Assembly: GCA_003213615.1 (NCBI GenBank)
Contig: QCMQ01000007.1
Coordinates: 1-50,458, forward strand
Direction of reading: 5' to 3'
Source: Pelagibacteraceae bacterium AG-422-D23
GTDB taxonomy: Bacteria; Pseudomonadota; Alphaproteobacteria; Pelagibacterales; Pelagibacteraceae
Length of the DNA: 50,458 nt
In this document: one piece after another, positions 35,986 through 45,585 of the stretch
Layout of the letters: every line of letters begins with the position of its first letter
Numbering within the stretch: the stretch's first letter is position 1
The notes under the pieces: model-generated
Databases searched by the model: none
What the model saw: the letters and a program-made list of their open reading frames with translations, nothing else
Told to the model about the DNA's origin: nothing
Program-made: the position numbers and the translations under genes

Positions 35986-36856
35986 AACAAAAAAAGAAAA
36001 AAAAAAAATTCAAACATTCCAAGAAACAATTTTAAACCTTCAGAAATTTTGGAGTAAAAAAGGATGTATTATTCTTCAGCCTTACGATATGGAGGTTGGT
36101 GCAGGAACTTTTCATCCAGCTACTACCCTAAGATCACTTGGAAGTAAACCATGGAAAGCAGCTTACGTACAACCATCGAGAAGACCTACAGATGGAAGAT
36201 ATGGAGATAATCCAAACAGGTTACAACACTATTATCAATTTCAGGTTTTAATTAAACCTTCCCCTGAAAATATAAAAAAACTTTATCTAAATAGTTTATC
36301 TACTATAGGAATAGATCATAATGATCACGATATAAGGTTTGTTGAAGATGATTGGGAAAGTCCAACATTAGGTGCTGCAGGATTGGGATGGGAAGTATGG
36401 TGTGATGGAATGGAAATTACTCAATTTACCTATTTTCAACAAATGGCTGGATTTGATTGTAAACCTGTATCAGTTGAAATCACTTATGGCTTAGAAAGAA
36501 TTTGTATGTTTACTCAAAAAGAAAAAAATGTTTATGATTTATTGTGGAATGATGAAGGTGTAAAATATCACGAAGTTTTTCATCAAGCAGAAAAAGAATT
36601 TTCAGCATACAATTTCGAACATGCGAATGTAGAAACACTTTTGAAAATGTTTGAAATGCACGAGTCTGAGGCAAAAGATTTGGTAGAAAAAAAAATTTCT
36701 TTACCAGCATATGATCAATGTTTAAAAGCCAGTCATGTGTTTAATATTTTAGATGCAAGAGGTGCAATCAGCGTTGCTCAAAGAGCAGGTTATATTGCTA
36801 GAATAAGAGACATTACAAAATCTGCAGCAGGTGTTTGGTTAGATAGTCAAAAATAA
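35975..36856 (+). CDS. glyQ: glycyl-tRNA synthetase alpha subunit
   Basis: This is the catalytic alpha subunit of the tetrameric bacterial Gly[42 protein letters not shown] and [20 protein letters not shown] are highly characteristic. I place the start at 35975, giving an 11-base overlap with the peptidase gene. An in-frame ATG at 35951 would add eight residues and lengthen the overlap to 35 bases; neither has a strong ribosome site. glyS follows with a one-base overlap (TAATG). Confidence 0.96.
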   Translation: MVSKTKKEKKKIQTFQETILNLQKFWSKKGCIILQPYDMEVGAGTFHPATTLRSLGSKPWKAAYVQPSRRPTDGRYGDNPNRLQHYYQFQVLIKPSPENIKKLYLNSLSTIGIDHNDHDIRFVEDDWESPTLGAAGLGWEVWCDGMEITQFTYFQQMAGFDCKPVSVEITYGLERICMFTQKEKNVYDLLWNDEGVKYHEVFHQAEKEFSAYNFEHANVETLLKMFEMHESEAKDLVEKKISLPAYDQCLKASHVFNILDARGAISVAQRAGYIARIRDITKSAAGVWLDSQK

Positions 36857-38922
36857 TGTCAGAGTTTTTTTTAGAATTATTTAGTGAAGAAATACCTTCA
36901 AATCTTCAACAAAATTTAAGGGAAGACTTACTTAAAAGTTTTAATGATTTATTTTTAGAAAAATCAATTTTATTTAAAAAAAGCTCATCATACTCAACAC
37001 CAAACAGACTAGTGGTATTGTTTGAAGGTGTTCAAAAAAATGTTGTATTAAAATCTGAGGAGATTAAAGGTCCAAATATTAAGTCACCAGAGATAGCACT
37101 GGAGGGGTTTGTTAGGTCAAATAAAATCTTAAAAAAGGATCTCTACCAAAAGAAAACCGACAAAGGAGAATTTTATTTTTTCAAGACAAAATCAAAAAAA
37201 TTGCACACATATGAATTGCTAGAGGAATTTATCCCAATATTATTAAATAAAATTCAATGGAAAAAATCAATGTATTGGGGAACTTTTGACCTAAATTGGG
37301 GGAGACCATTAAAATCAATTCTAGCTGTATTTGATAAAAAAAAATTAAATTTTAATTTTCATCACCTAACATCTTCTAACTCAACTTTTATTGATACAGA
37401 ATTTGAGGAAAATAAAAAGTCGTTCTTAGAATTTAAAAATTATAAAAGTTTTTTTAAAAAAATTGACATTATCGTTGATCACAATGAAAGAAAAAAATTA
37501 ATAGAAAAAAAATTCAACAATATATTGAAAAATAAAAATATTAAGATTCAACATAATGCTAGATTGCTTAATGAGGTTGTAGATTTAACAGATCAACCAA
37601 ATATCCTTCTTTGTGAATTTGATAAGAAATTTTTGAATATTCCAAAAGAAATATTAATTATTACTATGCAATACCATCAAAAATATTTTCCTATATTTGA
37701 TAATAAAGAAAATATTACCAATGAGTTTTTAGTGGTTGCAAACAAAAAAGATAAAAAAGGATTGATTAAAATAGGAAATGAAAGAGTGGTTGAAGCAAGA
37801 TTAAGTGACGCAGAATTTTTTTGGAAAAAAGATAAATCTCAAAATATGGTCAAAAAAGTTACTGATTTAAAATCAATGAATTATTTTAAAGGATTAGGAA
37901 ATTATTTTGATAAAGCCCAAAGAATGAGAAGATTGGGTGGAATGATATCTGATGAACTTTTAATCAGTAAAGAAAAAGTTGAATTATCAGCATCAATTTG
38001 TAAAGTTGATTTATTATCAGAACTAGTGGGTGAATTCCCAGAACTCCAAGGTGTGATGGGAGGTTATTTTGCTATCGCACAAGGTTTTGATAAAGATTTG
38101 GCTTTGGCTATAAGTGAGCAATATTTACCTGCAGGTTCAGGCTCAAGAGTCCCAAAAAAACCATTTAGCATAGCCCTTTCTTTGGCTGATAAGATAGATA
38201 CTTTAGTTGGTTTTTTTGGTTTAAATCAAAAGCCAACAAGTTCTAAAGATCCATATGCTCTAAGAAGATTAGCATTAGGAGTAATAAGAATAATAATTGA
38301 AAATAAAAAAGATTTTAAAATAAAAGATCTAATTAATTTTTCTTCAAACCTGTATTTAGATCAAGGTTTTAAAATTGATAATCAATCTTTACAAAATGAA
38401 TTATCAGATTTTTTAATGGATAGATTAAAATATCACATGAAGGAAGAAAATATTAGAAACGATATAATTCAAGCATCAACTAGTACTTTTAACTTAGATC
38501 AATCTGTTATTATTTTTAATAAAGCTAAACATTTAAATAAAATTATTAACAAACCAGATGGTTTAGATATTGTTGCAAGCTACAAAAGAGCCTCAAACAT
38601 TTTAGATGGTGAATTAAAAAATGATAAAATAGAATTATCAAATACAACTGACCCTGGTATTTTTAAAACTGAGTTAGAAAAAAACCTATTTAAAAAAATT
38701 AGTGAATTAAGAAAATATTTTTCAGGCATTAATAAAGATGAAAATTATGTTCAAACATTGGACAATCTAGCTAGCGTCAAAAGAGAGGTTTTTGACTTTT
38801 TTGATAATGTAATTGTGAACGAAGATGATCCGGTTATAAAGAAGAATAGGCTGGAACTAATCCAAATGATGTGTAAAACGTTCAACAATTATGTTAATTT
38901 TTCTCTAATCGACTCCCATTAA
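36856..38922 (+). CDS. glyS: glycyl-tRNA synthetase beta subunit
   Basis: This 688-aa beta subunit of GlyRS carries tRNA-recognition domains, including the HD-like and anticodon-binding regions. The start SEFFLELFSEEIPS, the ITMQYHQKYFPIF block, EARLSDAEFFWKKD and LADKIDTLVGFF with KDPYALRRLALG match the family. It is coupled to glyQ by one base and to ppdK by one base, so the three are likely cotranscribed. Confidence 0.97.
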   Translation: MSEFFLELFSEEIPSNLQQNLREDLLKSFNDLFLEKSILFKKSSSYSTPNRLVVLFEGVQKNVVLKSEEIKGPNIKSPEIALEGFVRSNKILKKDLYQKKTDKGEFYFFKTKSKKLHTYELLEEFIPILLNKIQWKKSMYWGTFDLNWGRPLKSILAVFDKKKLNFNFHHLTSSNSTFIDTEFEENKKSFLEFKNYKSFFKKIDIIVDHNERKKLIEKKFNNILKNKNIKIQHNARLLNEVVDLTDQPNILLCEFDKKFLNIPKEILIITMQYHQKYFPIFDNKENITNEFLVVANKKDKKGLIKIGNERVVEARLSDAEFFWKKDKSQNMVKKVTDLKSMNYFKGLGNYFDKAQRMRRLGGMISDELLISKEKVELSASICKVDLLSELVGEFPELQGVMGGYFAIAQGFDKDLALAISEQYLPAGSGSRVPKKPFSIALSLADKIDTLVGFFGLNQKPTSSKDPYALRRLALGVIRIIIENKKDFKIKDLINFSSNLYLDQGFKIDNQSLQNELSDFLMDRLKYHMKEENIRNDIIQASTSTFNLDQSVIIFNKAKHLNKIINKPDGLDIVASYKRASNILDGELKNDKIELSNTTDPGIFKTELEKNLFKKISELRKYFSGINKDENYVQTLDNLASVKREVFDFFDNVIVNEDDPVIKKNRLELIQMMCKTFNNYVNFSLIDSH

Positions 38923-41585
38923 TGAAAAAACTTATATTAAATTTTAATTCTAAGGATATTAAAATAATTAAAAATCCTAAAAACTTTTTAGGAGGAAAGG
39001 GCGCTAATCTTTCTGAAATGAGAAGGATGGGTCTTCCAGTGCCTCCTGGTTTTACAATATCTACAAAAGTTTGTGAAATTTTTTACAAGGATAAAAAAAA
39101 ATTAAATACAAATTTAATTTATCAAATTAAAAAAGAATTAAAATTAATTGAAAAAGATGTTTCTAAAAAATTTGGAGACTTAAAAAATCCACTTTTGTTG
39201 TCTGTACGATCTGGTGCAAGAGTATCAATGCCAGGTATGATGGATACCATTCTAAATCTGGGTCTGAATGATAAAACAGTTAAAGCTTTAGCAATTAAAA
39301 CTTCAAATGGAAGATTTGCTAAAGACAGTTATAGAAGATTCATTCAAATGTACGGTAATGTGGTAATGGGTGTAGAAGGTTATCATTTTGAGGAATTAAT
39401 TGAAAATTATAAACTTACGAAAGGTGTTTTGTTGGATACAGATTTAGATGAAAGTGATTGGGATGGATTAATTGATGATTTTAAAAGAACAGTAAGAGAA
39501 AAGGCAAAAAAAGATTTTCCTCAAAATGTTTATGAACAATTATTAGGAGCAATAGGTGCAGTATTTTTATCATGGGAAAGTAATAGAGCAAAAGTTTATA
39601 GAAAATTAAATCAAATCCCAGCAGAGTGGGGTACTGCGGTAAACGTTCAATCAATGGTTTTTGGAAATATGGGTTATGATTGTGCAACAGGGGTTGTGTT
39701 TACAAGAAATCCATCAAATGGATTAAATGAAATATATGGTGAGTATTTAATTAATGCGCAAGGTGAAGATGTTGTAGCAGGTACAAGGACACCTCAATAT
39801 ATTACTAAAAAAGCTAGACAAGATGCTAAAGCAAAAGAATTATCAATGGAAGAATCTATGCCAAAAGTTTTTAAAGAACTTCAAAAAATTTTAAAAAAGT
39901 TAGAGAAACATTACAAAGATATGCAAGATGTAGAATTTACAGTCGAAAATAATAAACTATGGATGCTTCAAACAAGATCAGGAAAAAGAACAGCAAAATC
40001 AGCAGTCAAAATTGCAGTTGATATGGTTAAAGAAAAATTAATTTCTAAAAAAGAAGCTGTGTTAAGAATTGACCCAAACTCTCTCGATACACTTTTGCAC
40101 CCTACTTTAGATGAAAAAAGCACAATTAATGTAATAGCAAATGGATTACCAGCATCACCTGGTGCAGCCAGTGGTAAAGTTGTATTTACATCAGAAGAGG
40201 CTGAAAGATTAACTGCAATGATGCAAGATACAATTTTGGTCAGAGTAGAGACCTCTCCAGAAGATATACAAGGAATGCATGCCGCAAAAGGAATTTTAAC
40301 TGCTAGAGGAGGAATGACAAGTCATGCGGCTGTCGTTGCAAGAGGCATGGGTAGACCATGTGTATCAGGATCAAGTGAAATTGATATAAATTATGAAAAT
40401 AAATCTTTTAAAACTTCTTCAATGGAGATTAAAGAAGGAGATATAATCACCATAGATGGTTCAACCGGAAGAATTATTGCTGGGAGTGTTTCAACTGTAA
40501 AACCAGAAATATCTGGTGATTTTTCAAAGTTAATGTCTTGGGCTGATAGTTTTAGGAAATTAAAAGTAAGAACAAATTCTGAAACCCCAAAAGATACTAA
40601 AACAGCAAAAGACTTTGGTGCAGAGGGTATTGGACTATGTAGAACCGAACATATGTTTTTTGATGAAGAGAGAATTTTATCTGTAAGAGAAATGATATTA
40701 TCAAAAACTAAAGAAGACAGAGCAATAGCATTAGAAAAATTGTTGCCACATCAAAGAAAAGATTTTATTGATATTTTTAAAATTATGAGTGGATTACCTG
40801 TCACAGTAAGATTGTTAGACCCACCATTACATGAATTTTTACCACGCACAGAAAAGGAGATTAATGAGGTTGCTAATATAGTTAATCTTCCAGTTAAAGA
40901 GGTTGAGTCAAGAATTGAAGAGCTTCATGAGCAAAATCCCATGCTAGGTCATAGAGGCTGTCGTTTAGGAATATCTTTTCCTGAAATATATGAAATGCAA
41001 TGCAAAGCAATATTTGAGGCTTTAGCACAATTAAAAAAAAGTAAAATTAAATCTGCATTTCCAGAAATAATGATACCTTTGGTGTCTACTGAGGCTGAGA
41101 TAAAAATTATGAAAGATTTAGTAATTAGAACTGCAAGAATGGTTCAAAACGAGCATAAATTGAAAATAGATTTTTTAGTAGGTACCATGATCGAATTACC
41201 TAGAGCAGCAATTAAAGCAAAAGAAATTGCAAAACACGCTGAATTTTTTAGTTTTGGAACAAATGATTTAACACAAACCACTTTTGGAATAAGCAGAGAT
41301 GATAGTGGAAAATTTTTAAATGATTATTTAGAAAACAAAATATTTACTGTTGATCCTTTTGTTTCATTAGATGAGGGTGTTTCAGATCTAATTGAAATAG
41401 CACTAGAAAAGGGACTGGAACAAAACAAAAATCTTAAATTGGGAATTTGCGGAGAGCATGGCGGAGACCCACATAGCATATTTTTTTGCTCTAAAGCAGG
41501 ATTAAATTATGTTTCATGTTCACCTTATAGAGTGCCAGTCGCTAGATTAGCTGCCGCACAAGCTGAAATAATAAGAGCTAAATAA
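38922..41585 (+). CDS. ppdK: pyruvate, phosphate dikinase
   Basis: This 887-aa enzyme interconverts pyruvate, ATP and Pi with PEP, AMP and PPi. The N-terminal ATP-grasp domain begins with GGKGANLSEMRRMGLPVPPG. The swivelling phosphohistidine is His468 in GGMTSHAAVVARG. The C-terminal PEP domain holds GTMIELPRAA, FSFGTNDLTQ and the catalytic Cys843 in GICGEHGGDP. It can feed PEP into gluconeogenesis and complements the lower-glycolysis genes at 3760-8918. It is the last core gene before the accessory region. Confidence 0.98.
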   Translation: MKKLILNFNSKDIKIIKNPKNFLGGKGANLSEMRRMGLPVPPGFTISTKVCEIFYKDKKKLNTNLIYQIKKELKLIEKDVSKKFGDLKNPLLLSVRSGARVSMPGMMDTILNLGLNDKTVKALAIKTSNGRFAKDSYRRFIQMYGNVVMGVEGYHFEELIENYKLTKGVLLDTDLDESDWDGLIDDFKRTVREKAKKDFPQNVYEQLLGAIGAVFLSWESNRAKVYRKLNQIPAEWGTAVNVQSMVFGNMGYDCATGVVFTRNPSNGLNEIYGEYLINAQGEDVVAGTRTPQYITKKARQDAKAKELSMEESMPKVFKELQKILKKLEKHYKDMQDVEFTVENNKLWMLQTRSGKRTAKSAVKIAVDMVKEKLISKKEAVLRIDPNSLDTLLHPTLDEKSTINVIANGLPASPGAASGKVVFTSEEAERLTAMMQDTILVRVETSPEDIQGMHAAKGILTARGGMTSHAAVVARGMGRPCVSGSSEIDINYENKSFKTSSMEIKEGDIITIDGSTGRIIAGSVSTVKPEISGDFSKLMSWADSFRKLKVRTNSETPKDTKTAKDFGAEGIGLCRTEHMFFDEERILSVREMILSKTKEDRAIALEKLLPHQRKDFIDIFKIMSGLPVTVRLLDPPLHEFLPRTEKEINEVANIVNLPVKEVESRIEELHEQNPMLGHRGCRLGISFPEIYEMQCKAIFEALAQLKKSKIKSAFPEIMIPLVSTEAEIKIMKDLVIRTARMVQNEHKLKIDFLVGTMIELPRAAIKAKEIAKHAEFFSFGTNDLTQTTFGISRDDSGKFLNDYLENKIFTVDPFVSLDEGVSDLIEIALEKGLEQNKNLKLGICGEHGGDPHSIFFCSKAGLNYVSCSPYRVPVARLAAAQAEIIRAK

Positions 41586-41620
41586 TTGTAAAAGATTATT
41601 TTAAATGGTAAAATATATTT

Positions 41621-42688
41621 ATGAGACCTGTTAGAAGATTTTTAGAAATAACAAAAGACGCTTATAATTACAAGTATAGGTTTGAGTCAACACCTCCAAA
41701 TGAAGTAATTTTGTTTATAACCTCATTATGTAACTTTGCATGCGAAACTTGCTTTTATTCTGAAAAGTTAAATGATACTAAAAATGATCTTACATTTGAA
41801 GAGTTAGAAAAAATTTCATCAAATTTTAAAGAAATTAGGTTGTTATTATTAACTGGTGGTGAGCCTTATTTAAGAAAAAACTTTTTCGAAATAATGCAAA
41901 TGTTTTATAATAATAATAAGGTTAGAAGATTACATTTGCCAACAAATGGTTATGCCACAAAGAAAATTATTAGTGATACGAAAAGAATGCTGGAGGAATT
42001 GCCATTGCTAGAAGTAAATATTGGCGTTTCAATTGATGCGCTTTATGAAAAACATGATGAGATTTCAAAAAAAAAAGGTGCGTTTGATAAAGCAATGGAA
42101 ACTCAAAAAATATTAATAGAAATGGAGAAAAAATATAAAAATCTTTCAACAAAATTTTATACTGTTTTAAGCAATGACAACATTGAAGAGTCAGATAAGT
42201 TATTCAAATATATTGTAGACAATTTTGGGTTTGAAAAAATTGGTTTTTCCCCTCTGAGAGGTGATCCTGCAAATCCTGAATTAAAATCCCCTACTCCATT
42301 GGAATGGGACAATTTATTTAATATGTACAAAAAATATGTAACAACAAAACCATTAGATTTTAAACAATTTTTAATTAATAGAAAAATGGAAAATATACAT
42401 TCTATGAATAAAAAGGCACTCTCATCTGACGGTTATATTAAAAATAATGAAAAAAATTTTACAAAGTTTTCGTGTAGTGCAGGAAACAATATATGTGTAA
42501 TTGATGCTGATGGAGAGGTTAGGGTATGTGAGCTAAAAGAACCTGTTGGCAATTTGAGGGATCATAATTATGATATTCGAAAAATTTTAAATAAAAAGCA
42601 AAAACATAATTGCACCTGCACTCATGCATGTTTTCAAAATGCGAGCATAGATGTAAGCCCAATGAACTATATTAAACAATTTATTTAA
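41621..42688 (+). CDS. radical SAM protein with SPASM-like C-terminus
   Basis: This 355-aa radical SAM enzyme has the cluster motif C37-x3-C41-x2-C44 in LCNFACETC, the LLTGGEPYLRKNF loop that contacts SAM, and a C-terminal Cys-rich segment (SCSAGNNICVIDADGEVRVC, then NCTCTHACFQN) like the auxiliary-cluster SPASM/twitch domain. Such proteins modify peptides or sugars; the substrate here is unknown. It lies just after ppdK and before a glycosyltransferase gene with a seven-base gap, which suggests a role in glycan or glycoconjugate synthesis. No precursor-peptide gene is seen next to it. Confidence 0.87.
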   Translation: MRPVRRFLEITKDAYNYKYRFESTPPNEVILFITSLCNFACETCFYSEKLNDTKNDLTFEELEKISSNFKEIRLLLLTGGEPYLRKNFFEIMQMFYNNNKVRRLHLPTNGYATKKIISDTKRMLEELPLLEVNIGVSIDALYEKHDEISKKKGAFDKAMETQKILIEMEKKYKNLSTKFYTVLSNDNIEESDKLFKYIVDNFGFEKIGFSPLRGDPANPELKSPTPLEWDNLFNMYKKYVTTKPLDFKQFLINRKMENIHSMNKKALSSDGYIKNNEKNFTKFSCSAGNNICVIDADGEVRVCELKEPVGNLRDHNYDIRKILNKKQKHNCTCTHACFQNASIDVSPMNYIKQFI

Positions 42689-42695
42689 TAGATAT

Positions 42696-43547
42696 TTGGA
42701 ATTAGTATCAGTAATTATAATTACAAAAAATCATTCAAAGTATTTAAGTAAATGCTTAAATTCTGTTTTAAACCAAAATTATAAAAATATTGAAATTATT
42801 ATAGTTGATCATAATTCATCAGATAACACACATGAAATAGTCAAATCATTTAATCCTGATAAAATTAAATATTTTTTGTATAAGGAAAATCAAGGCATAG
42901 CAAATGTAAGAAATTATGGAATTAGAAATTCCACAGGGAAACTTATATTTTTCACAGATGCAGATTGTGTAGTTACTAAAAACTGGATAGAAGAAGGTGT
43001 AAATATATTTTCTAAAAATAATGTTGAGGGCGTTGAAGGCAAGACTGTTGCTGAAAATCAAAATTTTGGAGCATCTGAGCATTTTGTAGAAAATTTTACA
43101 GGAGGACAATATCAAACTTGTAATGTTGCTTATAAAAGATCAACCCTTTTAGAGTTGGGCATGTTTAATGAAAATTATAGAATTGCATATGAAGATGTAG
43201 ATTTGGCGTTAAGAGTTAAAAAAAAATATACAATTAAATTCAATCCCGAGATGCTTGTTTTTCATCAATTAGTAAGATGGAGTATAAAAGCATTAATTAG
43301 CAATGCTTTTAGAGGAAAAGATAAAGTTATGCTAGTTAAAGATCATAATTATAAAAAGATACTCAATTTTAGAATATTAGAAATAAATTCATTAATAATA
43401 ATTTTTTTTCCATTTATTTTATTATTTTATTATAGAATTAAGAGTTTAAGAGATTTAATTATCATCCCAATCTTTTTCTTGAGAGCAATTATTCATAGGA
43501 TAGTAATTTGGAAAGCAGCTTTTAAAAATAAAATTTTAATTTTATAA
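42696..43547 (+). CDS. family 2 glycosyltransferase
   Basis: This 283-aa GT-A fold transferase has LVSVIIITKNHSKYLSKCLN at the N-terminus, IIIVDHNSSDNT, the metal-binding TDADC (D88, D90) and the acceptor-side YEDVDLALRVKKK. The C-terminus carries hydrophobic stretches (about residues 230-275), suggesting membrane association. It probably adds a sugar to a surface polysaccharide or lipid-linked glycan. The only reasonable start is TTG at 42696. It is close behind the radical SAM gene. Confidence 0.9.
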   Translation: MELVSVIIITKNHSKYLSKCLNSVLNQNYKNIEIIIVDHNSSDNTHEIVKSFNPDKIKYFLYKENQGIANVRNYGIRNSTGKLIFFTDADCVVTKNWIEEGVNIFSKNNVEGVEGKTVAENQNFGASEHFVENFTGGQYQTCNVAYKRSTLLELGMFNENYRIAYEDVDLALRVKKKYTIKFNPEMLVFHQLVRWSIKALISNAFRGKDKVMLVKDHNYKKILNFRILEINSLIIIFFPFILLFYYRIKSLRDLIIIPIFFLRAIIHRIVIWKAAFKNKILIL

Positions 43548-43576
43548 ATATGGGATATTGTGTACAAAATTAATTA

Positions 43577-44278
43577 ATGAACATGAAGTGTAAAATTTTA
43601 ATATGGGGAGCAAGCTCAAAAACCTTAATTGCATTAAATATGATCAAAAATACACAAACATATTATAATAAAAAAAAAATTAAAAATGGAAAAGTAGTTT
43701 TATTAGCTGACCCAATATTAAAAAAACCAAACTTTGAAACAAATATATTTTTTGTAAATAAAAAAAATGACTTTATTAAAAATATACATAAAGCCGATTC
43801 ATTTATTGTCGGAATTGGAGGTGCACATGGAAAAGCCAGATATTTAATATCTCAAGAGTTAATTAAAAAAAATTTACTTCCTTTAAATTTAATTCACAAT
43901 ACTTCATATATTGATAAAACAAGTGTTATTGGCTTAGGTATACAAATTATGCCAAATGCAGTTGTTCATTGTAATTGTGAAGTAGGTGATTTTACTATTC
44001 TAAATACTTCCTCAACAGTTGATCATGAATGTGTAATTGGTAAGGGCGTGCATATTATGGGGGGTGCCTCAATTGCTGGTCGGGTTACAATTGGAAATTA
44101 TGTAACTATTGGAACAAATGCTACAATATTACCAGAAATAAAAATTTCAGATGGAGCGTTTATAGGTGCTGGAGCTGTTGTAACAAAAAACGTGAAGAAA
44201 AACGAAATAGTTGCAGGAAATCCTGCTAAATATTTAAAACAAAATAAACATATTGTTAATTTAAGTTACTTTAGATAA
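43577..44278 (+). CDS. NeuD/PglD-like sugar O- or N-acyltransferase
   Basis: This 233-aa protein has an N-terminal nucleotide-sugar-binding-like domain (KILIWGASSKTLIALNMIK, then IVGIGGAHGKARYLISQEL) and a left-handed beta-helix of hexapeptide repeats from about residue 110 to 220 (IGLGIQIMPNAVVH, GVHIMGGASIAGRVTIGNYV, IGAGAVVTKNV). This is the NeuD/PglD layout of enzymes that acetylate sialic or diamino sugars. The donor is probably acetyl-CoA. The sugar cannot be deduced. It belongs to the accessory glycan region. Confidence 0.88.
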   Translation: MNMKCKILIWGASSKTLIALNMIKNTQTYYNKKKIKNGKVVLLADPILKKPNFETNIFFVNKKNDFIKNIHKADSFIVGIGGAHGKARYLISQELIKKNLLPLNLIHNTSYIDKTSVIGLGIQIMPNAVVHCNCEVGDFTILNTSSTVDHECVIGKGVHIMGGASIAGRVTIGNYVTIGTNATILPEIKISDGAFIGAGAVVTKNVKKNEIVAGNPAKYLKQNKHIVNLSYFR

Positions 44279-44300
44279 TCAAATTTATTTTAAAATAGGA

Positions 44301-44312
44301 AGGGGCGTTCTG
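44301..44312. repeat. 12 bp partial copy of the tmRNA 3'-end repeat
   Basis: AGGGGCGTTCTG at this position is identical to the first 12 bases of the 26 bp repeat found at 46523 and 46957. The match ends in a short palindrome GTTCTGAAGAAC. A GC-rich 12-mer repeated three times within 2.7 kb in such AT-rich DNA is unlikely by chance. I read it as a degraded attachment site, in a gene-free stretch of 210 bases between the acyltransferase and methyltransferase genes. Confidence 0.5.
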
Positions 44313-44488
44313 AAGAACTACAATAATGTTATTATATACAAAAAATATAGGTTTTTGGAAACTTCTTCGCAGAAATAGAAGATAATACTACCTTAAAATT
44401 TTTAAGTACTATATTTGTTATTAAGAATTTTTAATAAACATAATAATTTTTGATTAAATTTTAGAATTTTATGTTACAGATTTATTAA

Positions 44489-45520
44489 ATGAAAAGTAAT
44501 AGTTTAATCCAAAATCAAAATATAATTTTTTCATTTATAAGGAGATATTTAAAAAAATATCCTTACTTTTGTATTATAGTTTTACATGAGTATTTTAGAA
44601 ATTTATTTCCCGATGATCCTCATATTAATTTTAAAATAAAAGACCCAAAAACAAGAATTGTTGATCTACAAATAACTTTAATAAACACTTTACAAAATTT
44701 TGAAAATTTTGGTTTTTATAATATTAATTTTAAGAATTTAAATGCGCAAGAGGAACTTAAAAAAAAAACAGGAAAAGTTTATGGTAAATTTTGGAAAAGA
44801 TTTTCAAATAAAGAAAATATTAACGCTAAAAAATTTATTTTAGAAAGATTCAGAAACTTCAAATCATTTAATAATAACTTTTTTAAGAATAAAAAAATAA
44901 TTGATGTAGGGTGTGGAGGAGGTAGATACTCCAACGCTTTAAGATTGTTAAAAGCGAAACAAGTTATAGGTGTAGATTTCAGTGATGATGGTATATTTAC
45001 CGCTAAAAAAAATTATAATTTTAAAAATATATCTTTTAAAAAACAAAATGTTTTAAAATTAAAATTTAAAAAAAATTCTTTTGATGTTGTATTTTGTAAT
45101 GGCGTTTTACATCATACTAGTGATTTCAAAAGAGGCATCAAGGAACTTCATAGAATATGTAAACCAGGTGGTCATATATATTTGTATTTATATGGAACAG
45201 GAGGATTATACTGGTCGGCGAGAAAACAAATGAATAAATTTATGAAGTTAATACCACAAGAATATTCACAGAAAGTTCTAGATTTGATTGGTATGCCTAA
45301 TAATAGGTTTATATTTATGGATAATTGGTATGTTCCTTATGAAAGACACTGTTCACATAAAGAAGTTAATAAAATTTTAAAATCTTTAGGTGTAGAATTT
45401 ATAGAAAAAATGAAAAAAGGTAGAAAAACAGATTTAGAAACTGGATTGTTCAATTATAAAAACTCAAAAATAATTTGGGGAGAAGGAGAAATAAGACTAT
45501 TAATAAAAAAATCTGTTTAA
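44489..45520 (+). CDS. class I SAM-dependent methyltransferase
   Basis: This 343-aa protein has a methyltransferase domain of the Methyltransf_11 type at about residues 130-250: motif I IIDVGCGGGRYSNALRLL (137-154), the acidic VIGVDFSDDGI, then FDVVFCNGVLHH and ELHRICKPGGHIYLYLYG. The N-terminal 120 residues and the C-terminal part are not recognised; the latter is basic. Position among glycan genes suggests modification of a sugar or lipid-linked glycan. It lies between the 12 bp and 26 bp att-like repeats and may have arrived by integration. Confidence 0.88.
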   Translation: MKSNSLIQNQNIIFSFIRRYLKKYPYFCIIVLHEYFRNLFPDDPHINFKIKDPKTRIVDLQITLINTLQNFENFGFYNINFKNLNAQEELKKKTGKVYGKFWKRFSNKENINAKKFILERFRNFKSFNNNFFKNKKIIDVGCGGGRYSNALRLLKAKQVIGVDFSDDGIFTAKKNYNFKNISFKKQNVLKLKFKKNSFDVVFCNGVLHHTSDFKRGIKELHRICKPGGHIYLYLYGTGGLYWSARKQMNKFMKLIPQEYSQKVLDLIGMPNNRFIFMDNWYVPYERHCSHKEVNKILKSLGVEFIEKMKKGRKTDLETGLFNYKNSKIIWGEGEIRLLIKKSV

Positions 45521-45585
45521 TATAATTCTTAACATATAGTCTTATTTTCGTTTTAAAATATTGAGATTAGAGATGAAATTTAAAT